A DNA stretch of 64,000 nt from Rhipicephalus microplus (lineage: Eukaryota; Arthropoda; Arachnida; Ixodida; Ixodidae), in contig NC_134704.1 in NCBI RefSeq assembly GCF_043290135.1, positions 8,303,501 to 8,367,500 of the forward strand, given 5' to 3'. Of this stretch, positions 34,601 through 48,100 are shown one piece after another. The position numbers and the translations under genes are program-made. How positions within the stretch are numbered: the first letter of the stretch is position 1; the number at the start of each line of letters is the position of its first letter. The notes beneath the pieces were generated by a model, which saw only the letters and a program-made list of their open reading frames with translations, ran no database searches and had not been told where the DNA came from.

Positions 34601-37600
34601 CGTTCCCGCTCAACCCGCCTCTAGCGATCTGCGTGGCATTATTAGGAAAGAAATGTCAGCGTTTCAAAGCACCCACCGTGCTCCACCATGCCCCCAACCC
34701 GCTTCGTATGCACAGATCGCTTCAATGCAACCCTCGCCGTCTCAAGTACCACCACCTGTGCCTGATCATAAACATCTCGCACCTCTAGTCGCCCGTCCAT
34801 CGAACCCAACCTACCATTCTTCCTGGCGGGCCCCACGGCCTATTTGCTACTACTGTGGAATTCGAGGACACATTTCTCGGGTCTGTCGACGTCGGCAGCA
34901 AGATGAACGTCGTGGTTATGCCGCTTTTGAACGAGACGACACATGTGCTCGAGGTTACTACCGTTATGCCGACAGTCGTTCCAACCACCGATCACTGTCT
35001 CGTGTGCGCATTTCTAACACGACCAACAATACACGTGCATCCCGACCACGCTCCCCTTCGCCACTCCGACGCTCTGTATCACCACTTCGGCCAGTCTCTC
35101 AACTGGCTGCCCAGCGATCAGAAAACTAAACAGTGCAGTTTTTGGAGGGAAAACTTCATCGCGGTGAAATGACCCAAGTCCTCCTAAACGACCGTCAAAC
35201 ATGTTATTGGTAACTGTGTAAAGTGTGCGGGTGTTGGCTTTGGTGGACACGGGAGCAACTATTTCAGTTATGCGTGCCGACTTGTGTTCTCGATTGCGGA
35301 AAGTGAAGACACCCTACCTTGGATCATCTTTGATTGGGGCCAATGGAGCAATAATTAGACCATCGGCCCAATGTACAGCGCGTCTTCATTAATGGTATTC
35401 GTCATCACATCACCTTCGCTGTCTTAATTTCATGTGCTCATGAACTAATTTTAGGTTGGGACTTTCTCTCATCAGCATCTGCATTAATTTCTTGCCGTCA
35501 ACGTGTAGTCGAAATGAACGAGACCGATCACTGCAGGGAACGCGTCGACGAAAAACCATTGCGTTTTTTCACAGCTTCCGAATCCATACTGCTCCCGGGT
35601 CAGGAGCAACTCATCACCATCACTTCTCCGAATATTGCGAATGGTGACGTCCTTATCACCCCTTCCAGCAGCTGTCTAACTCGCGGCGTTGTAGTCCCCT
35701 CCAGCCTGGTGTGGTTCAAAGACAGTGCTGCGATAACCCTTGGCCTGAACCCTACCCCAGAGCCTGTCCTCCTACCCCAAGGTTCTGCAGTGTCATGTTA
35801 TGTGGATACCCAACCGTTATCTTTGGTCTCTCTTGACGCCTTGACAGCTCAGCCACAACAGGCCCAGTCTGTTGCTTCCTCCTCCTTTGCTCCCGGGATA
35901 AATCCTGACCTTTCTGCTTCTCAATGTGAGGCGTTGCTAAATTTGCTAACGAAACACCAGGCCTCCTTCGACGCCAATGCTTCGGCACAAGGACAGACCA
36001 CAGTTGCGCACCATCGCATCGACACTGACGGTCAGACTGTTGTACGCCTTCGTCCCTACCAAGTCTCCTTGGCCGAGCGCAATATCATCGAGGAGAACGT
36101 GACCGATATGCTAAAAAGAAACATCATACGACCCTCTACCAGTTCTTGGTCATCACCCGTTGTGTTGGTACAAAAGAAGGATGGATCGGTACGATTTTGT
36201 GTTAATTACTGCGCGCTCGGCAAGATTACCCGAAAGGATGTATATCCGATGCCTTGTATAGATGATGCACTTGACTCATTGCAAGGCGCCCAATACTTCT
36301 CCACCCTTGACTTTCGGTCCGGGTATTGGCAAATACGAATGGACGAAGCAGACAAAGAAAAGACCACCTTTTCAATGCCGGACGGTCTTTACGAGTTAAA
36401 CGTAATGCCATTCGGCCTATGTAATGCTCCCGCCACATTTGAAAAGATGATCGACACTGTTCTTCGTGGCCTCAAGTGGAAAACTTGTCTATGCTACCTC
36501 GATGATATCGCCATGTTTTCTTCCACTTTTGCTGATCATCTGCAACGCCTAGATCAAGTGCTCACATGTCTCTCCAAAGCTGGACTTCAACTAAACACAA
36601 AGACGTGCCATTTTGGCAACACAGCTATAAAAGTTCTAGAACATTTCGTTAGTAAAGATGGCATCCAGCCCGATCCTGACAAAATTTCCGCAGTCCACAA
36701 CTTTCCACGACCCTTTCGCTCCAAAGAACTACGCAGTTTCCTTGGACTCGCATCGTACTTTCACCGCTTCATTCGCAACTTTGCCACTATTGCCGCTCCT
36801 CTCCACAAGCTCCTTGCCAGTACTGGTTCCTTCGATAGGAATGATCAATGCGAAGCCTCATTTCAAGAACTCAAGCAGGCACTGACATCCCCACCGGTGC
36901 TTGGTTATTTCGATGACAGGGCACCTACGTTATTACACACTGACGCTAATGGACAAGGAATCGGCGCCGTACTCCTCCAGCGTGACCATGCCTTTCGCGA
37001 GAAAGTTGTCGCGTATGCAAGCCGCACTCTGACCTCTGCAGAGAAGAGGTACTCGATAACCGAACAAGAGTGCTTGGCGGTTGTATGGTCCATCCAAAAA
37101 TTTCGTCCGTACCTACATGGTCGACATTTTACTGTTGTGACAGACCACCATGCTCTTTGCTGGTTGTCCACAATCAAAAACTTGTCGAGAAGAGTTGGCC
37201 GCTGGATTCTTCGATTACAATCTTATGACTTTGACGACATCTACAAGACTGGAAGACAACATCAAGATGCCGAGGCTTTGTCACGATGCCCTTTGCTGCA
37301 GTTTTCGGCGCACGTCACATCCCCTTGTCAAATTAGCTATACTAAGGACGCCTCGTCGATATCAGCCATTTCTTTCCTACCTTCATCCACCCGTCCGTCA
37401 GTACTTACTACTCACCAGCGACCCGATTCTTACTGCACTGACATCATTGGTCGGCTTACCGGCGCTTCATCTTCCCCTAATGCCAGGCTCCGGAAACAAC
37501 TCCCGACAATTCAAGTTGGAGGACGATGTGCTATATCGATACATTTTCCACCCGGAAGGCCACTGATGGGTTCCCGTCGTACCACGCGCACTACGCATTA

Positions 37601-39027
37601 AAGTTCTGCGCGCTTCCCACGAAGACCCGACGTCAGGACACTTGGGTTACTACAAAACATACGAGCGCATCCGCAGACGATTCTTCTGGCCAGGTCTTTC
37701 CACGACTGTAGCTAAATATATTGCCTCGTGCGCACTTTGCCAACACCGCAAGCGGCCCACAACTGCTCCAGTCGGGACCCTACAACAATTTCCTTGTCCA
37801 TCGGAGACGTTGTCGTCGGAATTGACCTCTTCGAGCCCCTTCCAACTACATCAGACGGTAAGAGATGGATCGCCACCGCTGTTGATCACTTGACCCGGTA
37901 CGCTGAGATAGCCTCGATCACTTCAGGAACTGCTTCGGAAATAGCAACTTTCTTCTTGAATGATATTTACCTATGTCTTGGAGCCCCTCGTGTTCTTTTG
38001 AGTGACCGGGGCAAGGCATTTCTTTCAAGCACGCTCAGTGAAGTTCTTCAAGCATCAAAAACAGTTCATAAAACAACATCTAGCTATCACCCGCAAACCA
38101 ATGGCTTAACGGAAAGATTTCATCACGCGCTGTGTGACATGCTGTCCATGTATATCCGACCGGACCATCGCAATTAGGATGCCATACTTCCCTTTGTCAC
38201 GTATGCATATAATACGTCAGTTCAACAAACCACAGGCTATTCTCCATTTTTCCTAGTATACGGACACCAACCGACATCACCACTCGACGTTTCATTCTTT
38301 TCTGGCCCTGTCAACTCTTCACCATTCGTTTGCGACCAGTTTCTGTACCGTGTTGCTCGATGCCGTCGTCTTGCCCGTGTAAATACCGAAGCTAGCCAAG
38401 AAGATCGCAAACATCGTTATGATGCCACTCACCACGTCGTTTTCTACCGCCCTGGCGACGATGTACTTCTGTGGACTCCTGCCCGAACACCTGGCTTATG
38501 CGAGAAGCTTGAGTCACGCTATCTTGTCCCCTACAAAGTTGTCGAACAGACCTCACCGGTGAACTACCTTGTCACACCTGTTCATGTCCCCACTGAGCAA
38601 CGCTGCCGCGGGACAGAGATTGTGCACGTTTCGCGTCTCAAGCCCTATCGTATGCGTTCCCCAGCGTAATTCGCGGCCAGGCTGGCCGCTTCCGTCGACG
38701 AGGGAAATTAGTGTAAGCATTCATTGGACGTCATCTTAACCATCTTTTAAAAACCATCATCAGTCTTCGCCCCGTTCATCTTCATCATCGGTGCCATCTT
38801 GCTGTTGCTTGAATAAAGCGTCAGCTGAACCGTTGTATTTCAAGATATATATATGCTCACGGCTGGTTATTTTCTCACCCACTTTTCTTTCTTATTTACA
38901 TTACATTTGTTCTAATAACTGCCCCTATACATTCCTTGGCATTATTGTCTGTCAGATCTCATCATATCATCATATTGTGTCAAAACACTGAAAAACGAGC
39001 CGTTCGGTATACACCTCTCCCCATATA

Positions 39028-39112
<85 letters not shown>

Positions 39113-42100
39113 TCACGTTGAGAGAGCTCTGAGAAAATGAGCAAGGATTACATACATGGCACATACTATTGAACTCGTCTTTGCCCCTTTGCTTCAAACT
39201 AGGAGCTCTACGCATAAGTAGGTGTACCACGTATTGTGCCCATGCATTACACCCAAAACTGTGTGCAGTAATCCAGGCAAGCACAGTGATTTATTATGAG
39301 CAACAGCCCAAGCAGAGGGCCATAAGTACTAGCACACAATTGTTGGTCGCTGTCAGACAGCAAGACCAGTCCATTACATGCACTGAAACTACGACAAATA
39401 CTCACCAGCTTCAGCTCAATTTTCCGGCTACCAACATTGTTTTTCGTGGCTGCCAGGGAATTGTCAATGAGCTCTGCAAATGCGTATGCTGAAGAAAAAT
39501 AATGTCACAAGTAATTAAAATAGACAAAGAAAACCACAAAAAAGGCAGTCAACAGTACACGTCACACCCACTTTGGCAGACTAACTTCCAAAGTACAAAG
39601 CTTCTATGTCCGAAATGTAACACTTTTCCCTTATATGCTTCCCTTTGCTTCCAATGCGGCTGTTGCCAGCAGTGAAGTGCACTAACCCTTCTCGGTCCAT
39701 TGCAGAGCCCTGTCTGACAATCTGCTTTCAGCCACCATCCCAGAATCTATGCAGGAGAATTTCGCGGGTTTTATCGCTGCAATGCACATGCATTCGCCCC
39801 ATTCATGGTGCACCATCTCCTAATGAGTGGTAAGCGAAGTTCATTCTGTATATGAAGGGTTTTCTTTCACCAGATAAGACTGTTTCTGGTGATAAAAAAA
39901 ACTAAAAAAAAAAGGTGGGTGTGCTTCCACACACTGATAAAATATCATCTTAAAGGAGTTGAACATAGAATGCCACAGAAAAAATACATCTTGCCTTTTT
40001 CTTGCACCACTAGTGCATTTCTTTGCAGCACCAGAAACTAGCAAAAAGAAACTTTTCAGACCGAAGCAGCCATAAATATGGCAAAAGTATTGGAATGCAA
40101 CGGGTTAGCCCTTTCTATGAATCAACTTACGCAAACTTGCCCTGCAGCACTGCAGCACAAAAGCACTTGAGGACCCCTTACTAAACTAAAGCTAGACTTG
40201 AGACAAATGTCAAAATGTCTGCGTAAAATTACGATATTCTTTGAGGTCACACATGACCAAGAACGCTGTCTCAACTCACGCAGTGGATTCTGTCCTTCAG
40301 AAGCATAGTATTCATACATGCCAGATTTGATGATGGTGTCATAATGTGGCAGGTACTCCACCTGCAGAGGATTAAAATGAACTTTTAGTGTCATGTTGCA
40401 AGACAGCCTGTAATTCACAACTTTCAAAATCACGTGCAATTCAGTGCCAACATTTACTTAAAACTAGGGAGAGCCAGAACGAGTGCATAAAATGAACAAC
40501 AAAAGCACATGGAAGTATCTTGGTACGAACGAACCTGTCATTCAAGCAACGCAAGCGCCAGTCAGGTATGTAGCCGAGCATTGTTATGAATTAGTGCTAT
40601 GCATATGACAAACTCACCTTCTGAAACGTTTGTCCTGTGAGCTCTTGGTCAATGTTCTTAAGCACGTACAAGGTCTCGCCTCCTTCAAGTTTGTCTGAAA
40701 AAAAAAAAAAAAAGTTGGGAACTGATCAAATTTCTCTTGAAACCAATGTTTTTGGAGATGCCAATGACATGCTCCCCAGCCTTAGAATATTTGAAACATT
40801 TGCATTAAATTAGTACACCAGGTGAGCTGCTTAACCATTGTCAGCATTAAATTAAATACCATGGAGACAAGAGTATATAGTCACTGTTTAACAAGTTCCT
40901 TATCTTCACCTTAGATATTTGCGTTTTCTGAATACCCTTGGCCATACAGTGAAACCCCATTCGAGCTGCCACTCGCCACGCAGAGCAACAGAGGATACGA
41001 AAACCCCAATCAACCTTAATTGGCAGCCCCCCGAAACGCGTACCGGTCCCATACAATCAGAGAACCAGCAAGATGTTGGCGCGGATCTTCAAGAAGGAAG
41101 GGTTTCGCATCGCGCACGTGCCTTCGTGTGCGCTGCGCCGCCTCCTCCCTTGCCCAAAAGACCGGCCAACAATGAACAGGGCCCCCACTGTCGTTCACAA
41201 AATTTCGTGCAAAATCGGCGAGACGAAAAATCTAACGGAACGACTGAAGCAACATGCCAGCAATGTACAGAAGCTCTACAAAGAGCGCAGTGCAGTCACC
41301 GAACATGCTGAGACGTTGGATCATCAGATAAACTTCGAAGCAATGGCCATCCTTGAAAGCGAGCCGAACTGGAGGAGAAGGTTATTACTCGAGTCATGGC
41401 ACAGCCCATAACATCGACCGCTTTCTCAGAACCCTTCTCGCAGTGTATATACATGGACTTCGCTCCACGGCAAAACAAGAGAAAGAGAGAGGGGGTCATT
41501 ATCCGCTCCGCGAGTACTTTGAAGACATCGGATTTCTTCAAAACTTTTGTTTGGAATCTAAATCATCTCCCAGTGAAACCCCGATTACACGACTTTCAGG
41601 GGAGCACGAAAAACCGTCGCATAATTGAAAGACTAAAAATATAGGCAGTGGCATTCATCCTTGCACAAAAAATGAGCACATAGTGCCCGAATAAACTCAC
41701 GACGAAACCTCGTGCTTATCCCAAGAAAGGTAGATTAAATTATTCTTGCCAATGGCAGCTTTACTTTGCTGAAGCAGGTGCGATAAATTCTTTCTTTCCG
41801 ACTTTGAAAAATCGAATTCAACGTGCTTCTTTCTCCTGATAAATTGAGTCCAAGAATTGCCTGCGCATGAAAACAATACGAAAACCACGTTGCCAACAGC
41901 CTCCCATCAGAAGAGTTAGACACAGTGTCATCGGCAACAGACCACCAATTCATGAGGTAGCATAGAATGCCTTCGTGCTCCACCAAGCTCTTGTAATTTC
42001 TTGCCTTATTACGTGCAACTAGTGATGTCCCACTGTTATGATGAATGTCGACATCAAGTGAGAGTTATTTTGCACGGTGGAAATAACTGCATCGCACCCT

Positions 42101-45100
42101 TCTGTATGCTCAAGTTAGTGACTGCGAGTGCCACAAACCAAGGCAGGAGATCAGCCGCACATCGACCAGGAACTCCAACTGAGCTTCCCATGCATCATCA
42201 TCATCATCATCATCAGCCTGACTACGTCCACTGCAGGACAAAGGCCTCTCCCATGTTAAGCCAGTTAACCCGGTCCTGTGCTTGCTGCTGCCAAATTATA
42301 CCCGGAAACTTCTTAATCTCATCTGCCCACCTAACCTTCTGTCTACCCCTAACCCGCTTGCCTTCTCTGGGAATCCAGTTAGTTACCCTTAACGACCAGC
42401 GGTTATCCTGTCTACGCGCTACATGCCCGGCCCATGTCCATTTCTTCTTCTTGATTTCAGCTATGATATCCTTAACCCCCGTTTGTTCCCTAATCCACTC
42501 TGCTCTCTTCTTGTCTCTTAAGGTTACGCCTACCATTTTTCTTTCCATTGTTCGCTGCATCGTCCTCAATTTAAGCTGAACCCTTTTTGTGAGTCTCCAG
42601 GTTTCTGCTCCGTAGCTAAGTACCGGCAAAATACAGCTGTTGTATACCTTCCTCTTGAGGGATAGTGGCAATCTACCTGTCCTAATTTGAGAGTGCTTGC
42701 CAAATGTACTCCCCCCCATTCTTATTCTTCTAGTTCCTTCAATCTTGTGGTTCGGCTCCACGTTTTTACCTGCGCTAAGATATCCTTAACCCCCGTTTGT
42801 TCCCTAATCCACTCTGCTCTCTTCTTGTCTCTTAAGGTTACGTCTACCATTGTTTTTTCCATTGCTCGCTGCATCGTCCTCAATTTAAGCTGAACCCACT
42901 TTGTGAGTCTCCAGGTTTCTGCTCCGTAGCTAAGTACCGGCAAAAATACAGCTGTTGTGTACCTTCCTCTTGAGGGATAGGGGCAATCTACCTGTCATAA
43001 TTTGAGAGTGCTTGCCAAATGTACTCCACCCCATTCTTATTTTTCTAGTTCCTTCAATCTTGTGTTTCGGCTCCATGTTTTTACCTGCACTAAGAAGACA
43101 TAGTCTTTTACAACTTGAAGTGCACTATTACCTATCTCGAAGCGCTGCTCTTTTCCGAGGTTGTTGTACATTACTTTCGTTTTCTGCAGATTAATTTTAA
43201 GACCCACCTTTCCGCTCTCCTTGTCTAACTCTGTAATCATGAGTTGCAATTCGTCTCCTGAGTTACTCAGCAATGCAATGTCATCGGCGAAGCATCGAGA
43301 TCGGCCTGCATAACACGTACGCTGAACTGAAAGCAGCAACATTGATCTCTCAGCGCAACCGCCTCAGCCAGACGAAGTCGGGAAGAGAGATGCTGATGAG
43401 GGCGGGTATAACACCCCAACCCCAAAACTTGGACGAGGAGCTGGTGGACGTACCAGACCCAGTCCGACGACATATTTCGATCGCCCCTATCCCCAAAAGC
43501 ATGACCAAGGAGCGGCATCACGAAAGGCGAGAGGAGCGAGTAAAATGGATCAGAAAATTAGTTAGAGGCAATGAGAACATGCTATACGTTGACGCTTCCA
43601 GGTATAACTGGAAGCGCTGCGTCGTCACAATGGTAAGCACTGACACGAGAAGCATGGCGTTCAGCGCATCACTGTACACTACATCGATCACCAAGGCTGA
43701 GTGTTTTGCCATCGCATTGGCGATTAAAAGTCGAGAGCGCAGCGACGGCCAGACGTACATCACCATACTCTCAGATTCACAAGAGGCGTGCCGGCTATTC
43801 ACGAAAGGCCGCCTCCCATTAAACATTTGCAAATTTTTAGGCAGCGAATTGAGCAACACTTATAGGTTGGTCTGGTGCCCTGGACATGCAGGCCTAGAGG
43901 GTAACGAGAGGGCGGACGCTCTAGCTCGAGCGCTCACGAACCGAGCGGAGGAGCAGCCTTTCTCGCTGTTACCACCACCCAGCAACGACGGCTTTCGCAA
44001 GGAGTAGGAAAACGACCCGGCTCGGATGGCTCCGCGAGAGCTTCTTGCTCACCAGCGATACACGCGGCAGAAATATGGCGCCCCCCACAAATCTCTTAAA
44101 GGGGAAGACGCCATAGACCTCCGTAAAATTCAAACGGGAGTTTATCCAAATTTATTACGACTGCACAAAATTCATCCAACTTTGTATGGGCGTGATTGTC
44201 CGTGGTGTCGCGACTCGCCACCGACCCTTTACTATATCTCGTGGAGTTGTGCTAAACGGCCAAATGAACTTGATCGCTTACAGCGTATGTATAGAATGGA
44301 AAACTCTTGGGAGCAATGGGAGGCACTCCTCGCTAGCTCGGACCCGGAGGTGCAACCAGCACTCCTGGACCACGTCCGGCAGGCGGCGCAAGCCAGTGGA
44401 GCCTTGGACATGGGGCCCCACCCATCTAGCTCCTAAACCCCTTCTTTTTCAACCCAATAAAGTTATTTCTCTCTCTCTCTCTTTCTCTATTACCTGATTT
44501 ATAGTATGAATGTGGTCGATTGTTGAGCAGCCTGTTCGAAATCCTGCTTGTTCCTTTGGTTGATTGAATGCTAATTTTTTCTTTACTCTGTTAGCAATTA
44601 CCTTTGTAAATAGCTTGTATACTACAGAGAGCAAGCTAATCGGTCTGTAATTCTTCAAGTCCTTGTCATCTACTTTCTTATGTATTAAGATGATGTTAGC
44701 GTTCTTCCAAGACTCTGGTACCCTTCCCGTCAGGAGACACCTCGTAAACAGGGTGGCTAGTTTTTCTCACACAATCTGTCCCTCCATCTTTCAGCAGATC
44801 TGATGTTACCTGATCCTCACCAGCAGCTTTGCCTCTTTGCATGCTCTCCAAAGCTCTTCCGACTTCTTCTATCATTACTGGTGGGGTGTCATCTGGGTTA
44901 CTGCTAGTTCTTAAAGTATTAAAGTCGTGGTTGTCCCGGCTACTGTACAAGATCTCTGTAAAACTCCTCTGCTATTTTAACTACCCTATCCATATTGGTA
45001 GTTATTTTGCCTTCTTTGTCCCTTAGTGCATACATCCGATTTTTGCCTATCCCAAGTTTCCTCTTCACTGCTTTGACGCTTCCTCCGTTTTCCAGAGCGT

Positions 45101-48100
45101 GTTCAATTCTCTCCATGTTATACCTTCTTACATCGGATACATTACACCTATTAATCAACTTCGAAAGCTCTGCCAGTTCTATTTTGTCTGTTGTACTTGA
45201 GACTTTCATGATTTGATGCTTCTTAATGTGATTCTTCGTTTCCTGAGAAAGCTTGCCAGTGCCCTGTCCAACTACCCTGCCTCCAACTTCCACTGCACAC
45301 TCCGTAATGATACTCGTCAGATTATCATTCATTGTATCTATGCTAAGGTTGGTTTCCTCACTAAGAGCTGAATACCTGTTCTGAAGCGAGACTCTGAATT
45401 CCTGTACTTTCCCTCTCAGTGCTAGCTCATTGATTGGCTTCTTGCGTATCAGTTTCGGTCATTCCTTCCTCAAGTCTAGGCGAATTCGAGACCATACCAT
45501 TCTATGGTCACTGCATCCTACCTTGCCAACCACTTCCACATCCTGCATGATGCCTGGGTGTGCACTCATTATAAAGTCTATTTTGTTCTTATTTTCGCCA
45601 TTAGGGCTCCTCCATGTCCACTTGCAGTTTCCTTGTTTTCGGTAGAAGATATTCAAAATCTGTAAATTATTGCGTTATGCGAATTCTACTAGTAGCTCTT
45701 CTCTGGCGTTTCTAGTACCGATGCCATAATCTCCTACTGCCTGGTCTCCAGCCTGCTTCTTCCCAACCTTTGCATTAAAGTCTCCCATAAGTACTGTATA
45801 CTGTGTTTTTACCTTACTCATTGCCGATTCCACGTGTTTATAGAAGCTTTCAACTGAAGCGTCATCATGGCTGGATGTAGGCGCGTAAGCCTGTACCACC
45901 TTCATCTTGTATCTCTTATTCAGTTTAATTACGATACCTACCACCCTTTCATTAATGCTACAGTATTCCTCTATGTTGCCAGCTACGTTTCTGTGAATTA
46001 GGAACCCCTCTCCCAGTTCTCTTCTGTCAGCCAAGCCCCGATAGCAAAGGACGTGCCCATTCTGTAGCACCGTATAGGCCTCATCTGAGGAGCAGCGATG
46101 GCGTAGTGGTTAGAGCATTTGCCTCGCATGCAAAAGGTCCGTGGCTCAAATCCCGGTGCCGCGCAGCTCCCAACCGGATAAAAAAAAAAATCCGCGTGGT
46201 GATGGAACTGCATTACGAGGCCTGGGATGCGGCCTCACCGGTAACCACCGCCGGGAACGCACTCCCTCACCAGAGAAGGATTGGCCACCCTGGTGCAGTA
46301 CCTGGCCACTACCTCACACATGCATACGTCAAATAACTCACGGCCCTCAGTCCCCAGCTGCTGCGAAGCAACTGACCACGGCGGCGGTCAGATCTGCAAC
46401 GCAGCAGAGGGTGCTAAGAATCTCTGAATCCGGACAGGCCGCCATAGGAACCTGATCTTGGCAACCTTTAACGCTAGAACCTTATCTAGTGAGGGAAGTC
46501 TAGCTGTACTATTCGAGGAGCTAGAGGATGTTAAATGGGATATAATAGGGCTCAGTGAGGTTAGGAGGACAACTCATACAACCACGTAACAAACAAACCT
46601 GGCACCTAGGCAGGCTGCATAGGCCTAGCGTACAAAATGCGAGGGGCCAAGGCAGGCACAAAAGATTACGCTTGCCTTCACCCAGATGAGCAGTACATGC
46701 TTGGCGGTGCTCTACGGTATGGTTATAGTGAAATGGAGTGTCCAGTGCTCTTCCGCAGTACTGCAGGTGTAGCAGCAAAAACGTACATGCTCGATTAACA
46801 AAAAAAAAAGAGCAGTGGTGGCCACATTTTTGGGAGGTTTGAGATGGCATTCATACAATCGGGAGACAAGGTCAAAATTCACGTCTCCCACACAAGTAGG
46901 GAGAGTTGACAGGTATGTACGACCATGAGAAAAACCTGAATGTTAACCAGAGTAATTAAAGTATTAAGGTTGACATTTTTGTCCTCATACTCTTTAGAAG
47001 TCCATGCATTGTTACCTTGCCTAGTACTATTCTTTGCACATTTCTTTTGAACTCCCACCTTCATCTATTTTGGACACCACGAAAGCAGTAGCTGCTTGAA
47101 ACAAGTACGACTGCAGAACACAGTTTGCATTCAATGTGACCAAAGACGATTGCACAAGCTGTTGCTCTTGTATCGTTCTTAAGCAAAGCAACTGAAAGTT
47201 ACAAAAATGCTAATGAATGATTAGCCCCACATTGTGACAACTCCATCATTTTATACAATTTAACATTTCCTTAGATGTGTTTTGCTTTTCTAACTTAGTA
47301 AAACAATTTTACCTTGTTCATTATTTTATCTCCAAGTTATTAAACGATTGTTAATCTTTCTGACAACCGGATTTCATTTATATTTATTTTGATGCTATAC
47401 ATGGCTTGCACATGATGTCACGGATGCAGCTTCTGAAAAAAACTGGGACTACATGATGGCGGCTTTGATGAAAAACAAGTAGCATCTAAGAGAAAACGAC
47501 GTGGAAGGATGGTCTCTGTTCGTGAATAATGAAGGAACCTGCGTATGGTGTTTCGATAGCATTAAGCTGGCATCAAAAATATCTGATCCTATCATGCTGG
47601 TGCTCCAGCATAGTGGTTTCAGTGACATCAGTGCATGCCATCTATATTGTCCGTGTCGCGTGAACTTATCGTTGTGGGTGAGCATGGTGCCAAGAGTCGT
47701 CGGAGTCTAGCAACTCAAGCTGGCGCTTTGTGGTGAGTGATACAAACACGACATTACTTCCGTACGATTTCATTGCCTTTTGCCGCTTTATAGAACTAGA
47801 AATAATTCGCTCGTTACCTTTTCATCGAATATTTTACGTTGTTAGGCTAACCATAGCTGTAATTACTAGTACGTATATCTGACTGAGGGCCACTGTCTAC
47901 TTCTACATCTATTTACCAGAATTTTAATTACTACTCCAATGCACCAACAGAATAGAATACAGCCTTAAAGGTAGTGCCAGTCTATTCTTTAGCAGTTAGA
48001 AACGTTTCGCGTTCACTTTTCATGCACTCCAACCACTTGCAACGTATACGCTCAACGTAGCAATAACGTAAATGTAGTCCATTATTTCGCAAAACAGGTG

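Larger units (their letters stand above)
33722..38842 (+). mobile_element. Ty3/gypsy LTR retrotransposon (5.1 kb), inactive
   Basis: Two 131-base LTRs bound gag and pol in the order protease, reverse transcriptase, RNase H, integrase, the Ty3/gypsy order. No envelope gene is present. It sits antisense in SMCHD1 intron 5, between AT repeats. Coding regions carry several frameshifts and stops. The LTRs differ at about 11 of 131 positions, so the insertion is old compared with the LINE beside it. Confidence 0.92.
42193..46572 (-). mobile_element. RTE-type LINE with 5' inversion, duplication and nested insertion
   Basis: The 3' tail is a CAT run at 42193 (GAT repeats in sense). The minus-strand body runs to about 46080 with endonuclease, reverse transcriptase and C-terminal segments, all broken. 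From about 46085 to 46572 the 5' end of the element lies in plus orientation. The body holds a 314-base tandem duplication (42466-43093), and an I-type LINE fragment (43300-44481) replaces the middle of the reverse transcriptase. No flanking target duplication was recognised. Confidence 0.82.

Noticed and set aside
39013..39102. Long Tyr-Ile repeat peptide on the minus strand
   Set aside because: It is the translation of an AT microsatellite.
46092..46164. Functional tRNA-Ala gene
   Set aside because: The acceptor stem does not pair properly and it is joined to LINE leader sequence; better read as a tRNA-derived promoter.
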